From contig JBBITL010000055.1 in NCBI GenBank assembly GCA_037440765.1, positions 1-28,698 of the forward strand: a DNA stretch of 28,698 nt, written 5' to 3'. The stretch's first letter is position 1. Every line of letters starts with the position of its first letter. The notes beneath the pieces were generated by a model. The model was not told where the DNA came from. It saw nothing but the letters and a program-made list of their open reading frames with translations, and did no database searches. The DNA is from DTKY01 sp037440765. Its GTDB lineage: Bacteria; Acidobacteriota; Terriglobia; Bryobacterales; Bryobacteraceae. Positions 1 through 6,855 of this stretch are shown one piece after another. The position numbers and the translations under genes are program-made.

Positions 1-54
1 GGCTTCCAGCAACCGCCGGAGCCGCACCAACATTGGCACATCGATGTTTCCTAC
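1..54 (+). pseudogene. Truncated IS3-type (rve/DDE integrase core) transposase relic
   Basis: Frame 1 from the window edge encodes GFQQPPEPHQHWHIDVSY. This matches the start of the rve integrase core of IS3-like transposases, where the D of HxD is the first catalytic Asp of the DDE triad. The expected continuation (a short strand, then a YYLCS-like segment) is absent. After about position 54 the frame runs into unrelated sequence and then through the tRNA gene. It is a remnant, or the left edge of a broken element, whose upstream part lies outside the window. The match is recognised from memory and is short, so the exact IS family is uncertain. Confidence 0.55.
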
Positions 55-150
55 AGTCCACCGGGAAGGGTGCCCACTACGTGGCGACGGGCTCTTGGGA
101 CCTCTTGGGCGGCTACGTGGAAGGACCGGAATACGGGAGGTGCGTTGGGT

Positions 151-227
<77 letters not shown>

Positions 228-232
228 ACCTG

Positions 233-261
233 ATCTTAACGCAGCCTGCCCGCCCGGTCAA
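233..261 (-). promoter_or_regulatory. Candidate sigma70-type promoter of tRNA-fMet
   Basis: On the minus strand a -35 TTGACC (256-261) is followed by a 17-base spacer and a -10 TAAGAT (233-238). The -10 ends five bases before tRNA nucleotide 1, so transcription would start at or within one or two bases of the mature 5' end. Read by eye, without experimental support. Confidence 0.5.
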
Positions 262-268
262 TAGCGGA

Positions 269-298
269 TTGCGGGCGGCTGCAGGTCTTCTGTATCCT
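269..298 (+). promoter_or_regulatory. Weak candidate promoter of the phosphoribosyltransferase gene
   Basis: TTGCGG (269-274), an 18-base spacer and TATCCT (293-298) lie in the 162-base gap between the divergent tRNA and the phosphoribosyltransferase gene. The -35 matches poorly, so this is only the best candidate seen in the gap. Confidence 0.25.
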
Positions 299-389
299 TA
301 CTGAGGTGCTCAGCGGAAACGGCCGGCGGGCCGGAGTGCGGTTGGACCCGCCAGAGAGAATCACCCTGAAGGAAGGAGCGGCTTGAGCC

Positions 390-1004
390 ATGCATCTGGT
401 TCCAACGCAAGAGGAAGTAGTCACGCTGCTGGAGCAGACCGGGGCGCTGAGGCACGGCCATTTCCAGTACCCCGACGGCCTGCACGCCTCCGAATACCTG
501 CAAGTCCCGCTCGCCATGCGCTACTACCAGCACGCCAAGACCCTGAGCGTGGGCTTGAGCCGGTTGGTGCGCGCCAACGCCGAGATCCGGGCCATGATCC
601 CGTCGCTTTCGATCGTCACCCCTGCCACCGGCGGGCTGCCCGTGGCCTATGGAATCGGCGAAGCCCTCCGCGCCCACCAGGTGTACTGGGCGGAAGTCGA
701 GGATGCCAGCGGGACGCTCCGCTTCCGGCAGTTCCTGGAACAGGTCGAGGGCGAAAGAGTGCTGCTGGTGGACGACATCCGGCGTAGCGGCACGAAGCTG
801 GCCGGGCTTAAACAACTGGTCGAGGCGAACGGCGCCGAAGTGGTCGCATTGGCCACGGTGGTGTGGCAGCCGGCCCCGAACGGGCACGACTTCGGCTCAC
901 TTCCGTTTTTCTACCTGGCCAGGCTGGACGGGATCTACTACCAGGACGCCGCCTCCTGCGATCTGTGCCGCAAGGGCGTGCCGCTCGTGAAGGTCCGCAT
1001 CTGA
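390..1004 (+). CDS. Orotate phosphoribosyltransferase-type enzyme
   Basis: A 204-residue type I phosphoribosyltransferase. The N-terminal GHFQYPDGLHASEYLQ matches the OPRT segment GHFxLxSGLHSxxYLQ. The central VTPATGGLPVAYGIGEAL resembles the OPRT GPAxGGxxxAY segment. The PRPP-binding loop VLLVDDIRRSGTK is at residues 124-136, with the paired Asp at 128-129. The family transfers phosphoribose from PRPP to orotate in pyrimidine synthesis, and this length suits PyrE. The C-terminus carries a Cys pair (CDLC) not needed for OPRT activity. No other pyr gene is nearby, so another base as substrate cannot be excluded. The ATG is preceded by a GGAAGGAG Shine-Dalgarno about 11 bases upstream. The gene converges on the VOC gene with a 10-base gap. 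Confidence 0.85.
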   Translation: MHLVPTQEEVVTLLEQTGALRHGHFQYPDGLHASEYLQVPLAMRYYQHAKTLSVGLSRLVRANAEIRAMIPSLSIVTPATGGLPVAYGIGEALRAHQVYWAEVEDASGTLRFRQFLEQVEGERVLLVDDIRRSGTKLAGLKQLVEANGAEVVALATVVWQPAPNGHDFGSLPFFYLARLDGIYYQDAASCDLCRKGVPLVKVRI

Positions 1005-1014
1005 CGGCCCACTG

Positions 1015-1389
1015 TCACGGCAGCGGCGTTTCCCGCTTGAGCAAGTGCAGGTAGTTGCCCTCCGGGTCCTCGAAGAAGACGACCTTCACGCCCTTGCTGT
1101 CCAGCGGCTCGGAGATGAATTTCACGCCGGCGGCCTTGATCTTCCCGTAAGCGGCCTCGAAGTCGCTCACGGTCAGGGCTACATGGCGCAGACCGGGGTC
1201 CTTCAGGGTCGCCGGGGCGCGGGCGCCCTCCGAAGCGATGATCTCGAACATGGAGCCGTCCGGCGCCTTGATGAACACGGCCTTGCCGGCGTCGTAATTG
1301 ATGACGAAGCCCAGCGTCTCGACGTACCACCGGGCCAGCTTCTGGGGATCGGGCGACGCGATCGCCACGTGTTCAATGCCGACGATCAT
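1015..1389 (-). CDS. VOC superfamily (glyoxalase/dioxygenase-like) protein
   Basis: A 124-residue, single-unit vicinal-oxygen-chelate protein with two beta-alpha-beta-beta-beta modules. The first begins GIEHVAIASPD and the second GLRHVALTVSD. Candidate metal ligands are His7, Glu49 (in MFEII), His69 and His115. The last stands where glyoxalase-like members usually have Glu (DPEGNYLHLL). Families of this fold include glyoxalases, epimerases and fosfomycin or bleomycin resistance proteins, and the substrate cannot be told from sequence. It lies 21 bases after the M56 peptidase gene on the same strand and is probably the last gene of the blaI-M56 transcript. No good Shine-Dalgarno is visible. 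Confidence 0.85.
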   Translation of the reverse strand: MIVGIEHVAIASPDPQKLARWYVETLGFVINYDAGKAVFIKAPDGSMFEIIASEGARAPATLKDPGLRHVALTVSDFEAAYGKIKAAGVKFISEPLDSKGVKVVFFEDPEGNYLHLLKRETPLP

Positions 1390-1410
1390 AACAACGGCAT
1401 TGTAGCAAGG

Positions 1411-2970
1411 CTACATCAGCGAGAAGCTCACGTCGATCTGCGTCACCACTTCCACCGGCTCGCCATTGAGGAGCGTAGGTTCGTAGGTCCACTGTTGGAC
1501 CGCCTCCTGGGCGGCGGGGACCAGCAGCGGATGCCCGCTGATCAGCACGAGGTTCGCCACCCTGCCGTCCACGCCGATCAAGGCCGTGAATCGTACAGTG
1601 CCCTGAATGCGCGCCTGCCGGGCGAGCGGCGGGTATTGCGGTTTCGGCTGGTTGATCAGCTTGGCTTGCTGCATCGCCCGGCCGACTGGGATCCGCTTCG
1701 CGCTGGAGGGCGGGAAATCGGCCTGGTCGGCCACTCCAACCGGCCGAGGTCCGCCCAGGCCGGCCGCGACGATCAGAGTAGACATCAGCGTGCCCTCAGC
1801 CGTCTCAGACTGCGACATCATCAGAATCCGCGCCGTGGAGTCAACCTCCTGTGCGGCCTTGAGGATCTCCTCCCGCAGTTCCGCCGTAAACGGCCGTCCC
1901 TGGAAGCCGGCCAGACGGGCGCGCAGGTTGCTGCGCAGTGGCTCCGGCAGGTTGGGGAACAGTTCCACTCTGGCCAACATCGGTGAAGGGTAGCCTTCCT
2001 GCATCCCCATCATCGGGCTGGCTTCAAGGGGGAACGACACGGTTGTCAACCAGGCCGCCGTCAGCACCACTGCGGCGGTCAAGACGTACGACGAGATCAG
2101 CCTTCCTCTGGACATGCGGACCTCCTTCAATAACGAGTGAACACGGCTCGCCAGGTGGCGCTTGCGCAGAAACAGAGTCGCCGGCGCCAGATCCAGTTGC
2201 GGCCGGCCGCCGCCCATCGCCAGCAGGGCGTGAACGTACGGCTCGTGGGCTTCGGTGATGGACACCACCTCGCGGTCCACCACCTGCTCGCGAGCCAGGC
2301 GTATCTGCCCCAGCAGCCACCACACGGCGGGATGAAACCACACCAGCGCTCCCGCGAACTCCTCCACGACCGTGTACAGCCAGTCGTGCCGGCGGACGTG
2401 CAGAAACTCGTGACAGGCGATGCCGAACTGGGCCTCGTAGGGCTGTTCCAGCAACGCAGGGGGCAACAGAACCACCGGACGCCGCGCGCCGAACGTCACC
2501 GGCCCTCCCACATCCTCCGACACGCAAACGCCCGCCTCGGCGCCGGTGCGGAGCCGGGCCGCCTCGATCGCCTCAGGCAACGGCTCAAGCGACAGGGAGC
2601 CGGTCTTCAGACGGCGCAGCCGCCACATTCCCACCAGAAGCCAGAGGACGCGCAGCACGGCGCCCGCCACCACAACCACCAGTCCGGCTTCTTCCCAATC
2701 AACCCTGGGTCCTGCCGGCGAAGGGCTCGCAGCCGGAGCCGCGGTCACCGCGGGGGCGGCCGAAGGCGGGGGCAGCGTCACCACCGGCCGCCGCCACGGC
2801 TGAAGCACGGGCAGAAGCAGACTGCCCGCCAGGAGGAGCCGGAAGTAAAGCAGTTGCGTGCGGGGCTGGTGAATCCGCAGCAGGCGCGGGAGGAGCCCTC
2901 CGACGGCCACCAGCACCAGAACCTGCAAGCTGTAGGCGACCAGGTTGTCCCACACCAGCGGAACGCTCAC
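1411..2970 (-). CDS. BlaR1/MecR1-like M56 metallopeptidase with C-terminal TonB_C domain
   Basis: A 519-residue membrane protein. Transmembrane segments are visible near residues 10-30, 42-58, 96-116 and 295-312. The cytosolic zinc-protease motif HEFLH is at 187-191, with a likely third ligand Glu228 in AREQVVD. In BlaR1 this domain inactivates the BlaI repressor. After the last membrane segment there is no penicillin-binding sensor domain. Instead a linker leads to a TonB_C-like domain (about 440-519) beginning KPQYPPLARQARIQGTV, typical of energy-transducing periplasmic proteins. The GTG start overlaps the blaI stop by four bases (GTGA), so the two are translationally coupled. It probably senses an envelope signal and relieves BlaI repression. 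The signal is unknown, and no beta-lactamase gene is present in the window. Confidence 0.9.
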   Translation of the reverse strand: MSVPLVWDNLVAYSLQVLVLVAVGGLLPRLLRIHQPRTQLLYFRLLLAGSLLLPVLQPWRRPVVTLPPPSAAPAVTAAPAASPSPAGPRVDWEEAGLVVVVAGAVLRVLWLLVGMWRLRRLKTGSLSLEPLPEAIEAARLRTGAEAGVCVSEDVGGPVTFGARRPVVLLPPALLEQPYEAQFGIACHEFLHVRRHDWLYTVVEEFAGALVWFHPAVWWLLGQIRLAREQVVDREVVSITEAHEPYVHALLAMGGGRPQLDLAPATLFLRKRHLASRVHSLLKEVRMSRGRLISSYVLTAAVVLTAAWLTTVSFPLEASPMMGMQEGYPSPMLARVELFPNLPEPLRSNLRARLAGFQGRPFTAELREEILKAAQEVDSTARILMMSQSETAEGTLMSTLIVAAGLGGPRPVGVADQADFPPSSAKRIPVGRAMQQAKLINQPKPQYPPLARQARIQGTVRFTALIGVDGRVANLVLISGHPLLVPAAQEAVQQWTYEPTLLNGEPVEVVTQIDVSFSLM

Positions 2971-3350
2971 GACGGCTTCCTCCTGTCCCGCATCAGCCCG
3001 GCGATCTCCTCCAGTTCGACCTCGCTGAGCTTCTCGTTCTCGAGCAGGTGGACCATGAGCAGCTTGGCCGAGCCGTTGAAAACACGCCCCACGAAGTCGT
3101 TGACGAGCGACCGCAACACCCGGCTCTTGGGATGTGTGGGCCGGTAGAGGTACGCCTTCTCGCCGCGCTTCTTCTGGAGGTGCCCCTTCCGCTCCAGGAT
3201 CCCCATCATGGTCATGACGCTGGTGTATGCGATCTTGCGGCGCTGGAGAAGTTCCTCGTACACATCGCGCACCGTGACGCTCGGGTGCCGCCAGACCACC
3301 TGCATGATTTCGAGCTCATGCCCGGTAAGCACCGGTTTCGGCCGTCTCAT
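2967..3350 (-). CDS. BlaI/MecI family transcriptional repressor
   Basis: A 127-residue Penicillinase_R family winged-helix repressor. The wHTH runs from LTGHELEIMQVVW through the recognition region TSVMTMMGILERKGHL (about residues 8-70), followed by the C-terminal dimerisation helices (VNDFVGRVFNGSAKLLMVHLL). Family members bind palindromic operators as dimers and are released by proteolysis through a coupled M56 protease, here encoded immediately downstream with a four-base overlap. The ATG at 3350 is the outermost in-frame start. It lies inside a perfect palindrome that also covers the likely -10 box, so the gene is probably autoregulated and its mRNA probably leaderless. No Shine-Dalgarno precedes it. 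Confidence 0.93.
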   Translation of the reverse strand: MRRPKPVLTGHELEIMQVVWRHPSVTVRDVYEELLQRRKIAYTSVMTMMGILERKGHLQKKRGEKAYLYRPTHPKSRVLRSLVNDFVGRVFNGSAKLLMVHLLENEKLSEVELEEIAGLMRDRRKPS

Positions 3351-3367
3351 ACTAAAAGATTAGTATG
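3348..3367. promoter_or_regulatory. Palindromic operator, probably for BlaI
   Basis: CATACTAA-AAGA-TTAGTATG is a perfect 8+8 inverted repeat around a 4-base centre. Its left arm includes the blaI ATG (minus strand, 3348-3350) and its right half covers most of the candidate -10 (3357-3362). A half-site-like TTAGTGTG follows at 3374-3381. BlaI-family operators are AT-rich palindromes with TAC/GTA cores, and this fits. Binding by this BlaI is inferred. Confidence 0.75.
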
Positions 3368-3385
3368 AATTGTTTAGTGTGGCAA
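3357..3385 (-). promoter_or_regulatory. Candidate blaI promoter giving a leaderless mRNA
   Basis: On the minus strand TTGCCA (3380-3385), a 17-base spacer and TAATCT (3357-3362) precede the ATG by only six bases. The start point would therefore fall at the A of the start codon. The operator palindrome overlaps the -10, so repressor binding would block RNA polymerase. Confidence 0.5.
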
Positions 3386-3400
3386 GAGGAAAATGGGCCC

Positions 3401-3454
3401 GCTCCCTCACGGTCGCGGTTCGGCGCCGGCACTGAACCGCGAGCGTAAGCGAGC
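3401..3454. repeat. Imperfect palindromic interspersed repeat (possible terminator for tolC)
   Basis: The 21-base arms 3401-3421 and 3434-3454 pair at 18 of 21 positions around a 12-base loop. The core is the CTCGCGGTTC / GAACCGCGAG type that I recognise as a common short repeat in Solibacter-like genomes. It sits ten bases past the TolC stop and just upstream of the blaI promoter, where it could end tolC transcription. Past the hairpin on the minus strand there is only a modest T-rich stretch. A single arm recurs at 27996-28016. Confidence 0.6.
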
Positions 3455-3463
3455 GGACGCAGG

Positions 3464-4744
3464 TCAGCGCAGCGCCGCCAGCAGGTCCCCCGTACGCGCC
3501 AGCAGGTGAAGCCGGGCCGTTTCCAGGGCATAGTTGGCGTCGAGAAACGCCAGCCACTTGTCATCCTCGGCCAGGCGCGCTTCTTCCAATTGGCGGAGCG
3601 AAGCCCTGCCCTCTTCCATCTGCGCCAGCAGCACCGAGACCTGGTCGCGCGAGAATTCCATGTCGAGCCTGGCCACGTCGCGCGCCGTCTCCGCCTGCTT
3701 CACCTGCTGGTACAGGCGCCGGGCATCAATCGTGATGCGGTTCCGCGCGTTCTGCAACTCCAGCCGGAGCCGGGCAGCGTCACTTTCGGCCTGGAACCGC
3801 TGTGCGTCCATGGCGGGCCCGGTGAACAGCGGGACCTGAAAGGAGACCCCGATCTGCGTGTTATGCCGCTGGAACTTGCGGAAGAAGTCCTCATAGTTGT
3901 TGAATTTTCCCAGCAGAGCGTACTGCGCCACCAGGTCCACGCGAGGCAGTCTGGCGGCCTTCTGAGCCTGTATCTCGAAGCCCTTGGCAGTGAGCGCGGA
4001 CTCCAGCCGGCGAACCTCCTTGCTGGCCGACAAGGCCGATTCCACCGCTGTCCCGGCGTCGGGCGGCAGAGCGGCCGGCGCCCGTTCCTCAATGGCCACT
4101 CGGACGCGCACATCGGCGTCCATGCCGACGAGCGCCCCTAGGAGCGCCTCGGCGTACTCCCGGTCGGCCTCGAGAGACTGGAGCAGCTGCCGAGCCCGAG
4201 CGAGGTTCAGGTTCGCCCGCTTCGCCTCGACCGGCAGTTCCCTGCCCTCGCTGACGCGCAGGCTTACCGTCTGCGCGATCCGCTCCAGGCTCTGGATCTG
4301 TCTTCGTGCGGTTTCCGCCATGCGGGCTACCCGCTCGGCGTCCAGGTAGGCCAGGGCTGCGCGGCGGACAACCTCGTCGCGCTTCGCCGACGTGTCGATG
4401 GCCGCGCCGCGCTCGTTCTCCCGAGCCCGGGCCACCAGGTGGGACTGCTGCCGGTTCCAGAGGAACTGGCTGGCCTGGGCCTGCACGATCGAGGGAGTGG
4501 CGCCGCCGACGCTCATGGGGATGCCGCTGCTGTAGGCCAGCCCGCTCCCGGCCGCCAGCTTGGGCGAAAAGGGATCGCGCGCCGCCCGCACCGCCTCGGC
4601 GGCCTTTCCCTCGTCGAGCCGGGCCAGCACCACCTCGGGGTTCTGTTTCGCGGCAAGCTCCACGGCCTCTCTGAGCGTGATTGTCCGCTCCTGGGCCGCG
4701 GCCGCGCAGGCGGCCAGTATCAAGGCACATCCGGTTCTATGCAT
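3464..4744 (-). CDS. TolC-family outer-membrane efflux channel
   Basis: A 426-residue outer-membrane efflux protein. The signal sequence MHRTGCALILAACAAAAQ contains LAAC, which could be a lipobox as in OprM-like channels. Mature sequence begins with the typical TLREAVELAAKQNPEV. Two long helical-hairpin halves follow (about 95-205 and 300-410, rich in Ala/Arg/Glu) with beta-strand segments LAAGSGLAYSSG and VDLVAQYALLG. I chose the ATG at 4744 because CGGAG (4752-4756) sits seven bases ahead. A GTG at 4759 overlapping the permease stop (TAGTG) would add five residues. It is the last gene of a run with a MacB-like permease and TPR protein, which suggests a type I or tripartite export function. 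No fusion protein is visible. Confidence 0.9.
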   Translation of the reverse strand: MHRTGCALILAACAAAAQERTITLREAVELAAKQNPEVVLARLDEGKAAEAVRAARDPFSPKLAAGSGLAYSSGIPMSVGGATPSIVQAQASQFLWNRQQSHLVARARENERGAAIDTSAKRDEVVRRAALAYLDAERVARMAETARRQIQSLERIAQTVSLRVSEGRELPVEAKRANLNLARARQLLQSLEADREYAEALLGALVGMDADVRVRVAIEERAPAALPPDAGTAVESALSASKEVRRLESALTAKGFEIQAQKAARLPRVDLVAQYALLGKFNNYEDFFRKFQRHNTQIGVSFQVPLFTGPAMDAQRFQAESDAARLRLELQNARNRITIDARRLYQQVKQAETARDVARLDMEFSRDQVSVLLAQMEEGRASLRQLEEARLAEDDKWLAFLDANYALETARLHLLARTGDLLAALR

Positions 4745-4751
4745 GGGGAGT

Positions 4752-4756
4752 CTCCG
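4752..4756 (-). promoter_or_regulatory. Ribosome binding site deciding the TolC start
   Basis: CGGAG on the minus strand lies seven bases before the ATG at 4744. The upstream in-frame GTG (4759) has no such site, although it touches the permease stop codon. Confidence 0.5.
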
Positions 4757-4758
4757 CA

Positions 4759-5964
4759 CTATTCGTATCGAAGGGCTTCGGTGGGGTTCAGCCGGGCCGC
4801 GCGGTTGGCGGGCAGCAGGCCGAACACCAGTCCCACCAGGCAGGAAACCGCAAAGGCGACCACGATGGACGTGATGGAAACTGGAATGCGCACGCCTTCC
4901 ACGAAGTACTGCACGCTGAGGGGCATGGACACGCCCACCAGTATGCCGACAAGGCCGCCCGAGAAACTCAGCAGCATGGCCTCGAGCAGAAACTGCCGCA
5001 GCACCGCCCGCCGCGTGGCTCCGATGGACATGCGTATGCCGATCTCGCGCGTGCGCTCGGTGACCGTCACCAGCATTATGTTCATGATGCCGATCCCCGA
5101 GATGACGAGCGCGATCGCCGAAACCAATATGAGGACGATGGTCAGAATCAGGGCGATGTTCTCGGCGGTGTCCAGGATGGAGGTCAGGTTCGCCACGTAG
5201 TAGCGCGCGCCCGGCCGGTGCCGGCTTTCGAGCAGCGACTTGACCGCCGCCGTCACCGCCACGACGTCGCTGTTCTGCCTCACCTGGACGTACATCGGAT
5301 CGATCCGCTCCACCGGAGTGAAGTAGCGGATCACGGTGACCGGCGTCAGGACGGTCTCGCTCGACAGCTCCGACAGGCCGAAGCTGGCGACTTTCTCCTT
5401 GAACGTCCCGATCACCGTGAACTGTATGCCGTGGATCTTGATGGTCTGGCCAATGGCGGCGCTCTGGCTCCCGTAGAGCCGCTGGGCCAGCTTCTCGGTG
5501 AGCAGGGCCACTTTCTGACGGAGCGAGACGTCGCTCCAGTCCAGGAAGCGGCCCCGGAGCAGAACCAGGTTCCGGACCGCGGCGTAGGCCTCGTCCGAGC
5601 CGATGACCTTGACGTCCTCCTCGCGGCCGTCGATGAGCATCCGGTCGTACTGGGTCATGACGCCGGTAGCGGCCACGATGCGGTCGCCCAACTGGTCTCT
5701 GACGGCCTGGACGTCGGCGAGCTTGACGAAGTCCGCCTCCACCTCGGCGCCGGCATGGCCGGCGGTCTCGTAGTAGGCGTACACCATGTTGGAGCCGATG
5801 CCGCGGATTTGTTCCAGGATGTAGTCGCGGCTGGTGAGCGAGATCGTCACCACCAGGATCACCGACGCGGTTCCGATCACCATGCCCAGAGCCGTCAGCA
5901 GGGAGCGAGCCGGGTTGGCGGCTAGCGCCCTGAAGCTGAACCGGATGGCCTCGCCGATGTTCAT
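4759..5964 (-). CDS. MacB-like ABC transporter permease
   Basis: A 401-residue permease with the MacB/FtsX layout. One N-terminal transmembrane helix (about 22-42) is followed by a large periplasmic MacB_PCD domain (about 43-265). Three further helices follow (about 270-297, 330-352, 364-384). The coupling-loop sequence ERTREIGIRMSIGA is at 303-316, and the C-terminus NPTEALRYE is characteristic of the family. MacB-type permeases do not transport across the inner membrane. They use ATP to drive a periplasmic conformational cycle through a fusion protein and TolC. Here the ATPase domain is absent and no separate ATPase gene is nearby, so its partner must be encoded elsewhere. The ATG has AGAGG about five bases upstream, overlapping the TPR stop codon, and the intergenic gap is nine bases. 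Confidence 0.92.
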   Translation of the reverse strand: MNIGEAIRFSFRALAANPARSLLTALGMVIGTASVILVVTISLTSRDYILEQIRGIGSNMVYAYYETAGHAGAEVEADFVKLADVQAVRDQLGDRIVAATGVMTQYDRMLIDGREEDVKVIGSDEAYAAVRNLVLLRGRFLDWSDVSLRQKVALLTEKLAQRLYGSQSAAIGQTIKIHGIQFTVIGTFKEKVASFGLSELSSETVLTPVTVIRYFTPVERIDPMYVQVRQNSDVVAVTAAVKSLLESRHRPGARYYVANLTSILDTAENIALILTIVLILVSAIALVISGIGIMNIMLVTVTERTREIGIRMSIGATRRAVLRQFLLEAMLLSFSGGLVGILVGVSMPLSVQYFVEGVRIPVSITSIVVAFAVSCLVGLVFGLLPANRAARLNPTEALRYE

Positions 5965-5973
5965 GCCTGCCTC

Positions 5974-6819
5974 TCAGCCCGCGCTGACCCGTTTCAGCAG
6001 TCTCTCCGCTTCGCTGCGCGGAGGGTCGTCAGGCGTCAGAGGCGAGTTCAGGTAGCGTAACAGCAGTTCGCGCGCCGCCTCCAGGTTCCTTCCGGCCTGC
6101 GCGTAGGCGCGCGCGCGCTCGAACATGACCCTGACGCTCGCCGGTGCAATCCTCTCCGCCTTATCGAACAGCGCGTCGCTCTCCTGATAGCGCCGCTGCC
6201 GCGCCAGCAACTGCGCAACATCGATGATTCTGCCGGCGTCGCCCGGCTCAGCTTCCATGGCCCGGCGCAGCTCCGCCTCGGCGGTCTTGAGGTCGTCCCG
6301 CTTCCGGGCGAGCCGCGCCAGCCGGTAGTGGTATTCCGCCCGGTCGGCACCCTTGTACTTCTCGGCCAGGGCTGCCGCCTTGTCCGTGCCCCCGCCCAGA
6401 AACCCCGGCGCGCCCATGTAGTACTCGAAAAGGTCGCCGATGGCCTCCCTGTTGTTGGGGTCGAGTGCCACGGCCCGCTCGAAGCGTTCCCGCGCGCGGC
6501 TGGCCAGGCCCGGCGCGGTGACGAAACTGGAGTTCTCGGCCCTTCTTCCATAGGCCCTGCCGAGCCAGTGCTGTATCCGGCTGTCATTGGGGGCCAGGCG
6601 CGCCGCTTCCTCCAGGGCATCGGAGGCCCGCTTGAACTCGCCGCGCATGAATTCGCATTTGCCGCGCAGCAGGAGCAGCTCAGAGCTCTTCTCCTTGCGT
6701 CCGTCCAGCAGGCGCAGCGCGGCTTCGTACTCGGTCCGCTGATAGAGGCCCTCGGCCGTCTGCCCCAGCGCGACGGCAACACACAACACAGCCAGAATCA
6801 ATGACTTGCGCACGAGCAC
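5974..6819 (-). CDS. Exported tetratricopeptide-repeat protein
   Basis: A 281-residue protein with an N-terminal signal peptide (LVRKSLILAVLCVAVALGQ). TPR-like helical pairs follow, such as SELLLLRGKCEFMRGEFKRASDALEEAARLAPND, AEYHYRLARLARKRDDLKTAEAELRRAMEAEPGD and VRVMFERARAYAQAGRNLEAARELLLRYL. One glycine-rich turn (APGFLGGGTD) interrupts the middle. It is probably a periplasmic scaffold. It starts at GTG 6819, with a second GTG six bases in. It lies 36 bases after the Ig-repeat gene and nine before the permease, so a shared transcript is likely. No catalytic motif is visible, and a role in assembling the permease/TolC machine is inference from context only. Confidence 0.82.
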   Translation of the reverse strand: MLVRKSLILAVLCVAVALGQTAEGLYQRTEYEAALRLLDGRKEKSSELLLLRGKCEFMRGEFKRASDALEEAARLAPNDSRIQHWLGRAYGRRAENSSFVTAPGLASRARERFERAVALDPNNREAIGDLFEYYMGAPGFLGGGTDKAAALAEKYKGADRAEYHYRLARLARKRDDLKTAEAELRRAMEAEPGDAGRIIDVAQLLARQRRYQESDALFDKAERIAPASVRVMFERARAYAQAGRNLEAARELLLRYLNSPLTPDDPPRSEAERLLKRVSAG

Positions 6820-6855
6820 CTGCCGCTCTCATTCTAACGCAGCAGGCAGCGTCCG

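Noticed and set aside
258..887. Minus-strand open frame opposite the phosphoribosyltransferase
   Set aside because: The plus-strand product has clear family motifs and a Shine-Dalgarno; the antisense product has none.
1411..3350. Beta-lactam resistance operon
   Set aside because: BlaI and M56 proteins are present, but there is no beta-lactamase or PBP gene and the sensor domain is not penicillin-binding. Such pairs are common regulators of other functions.
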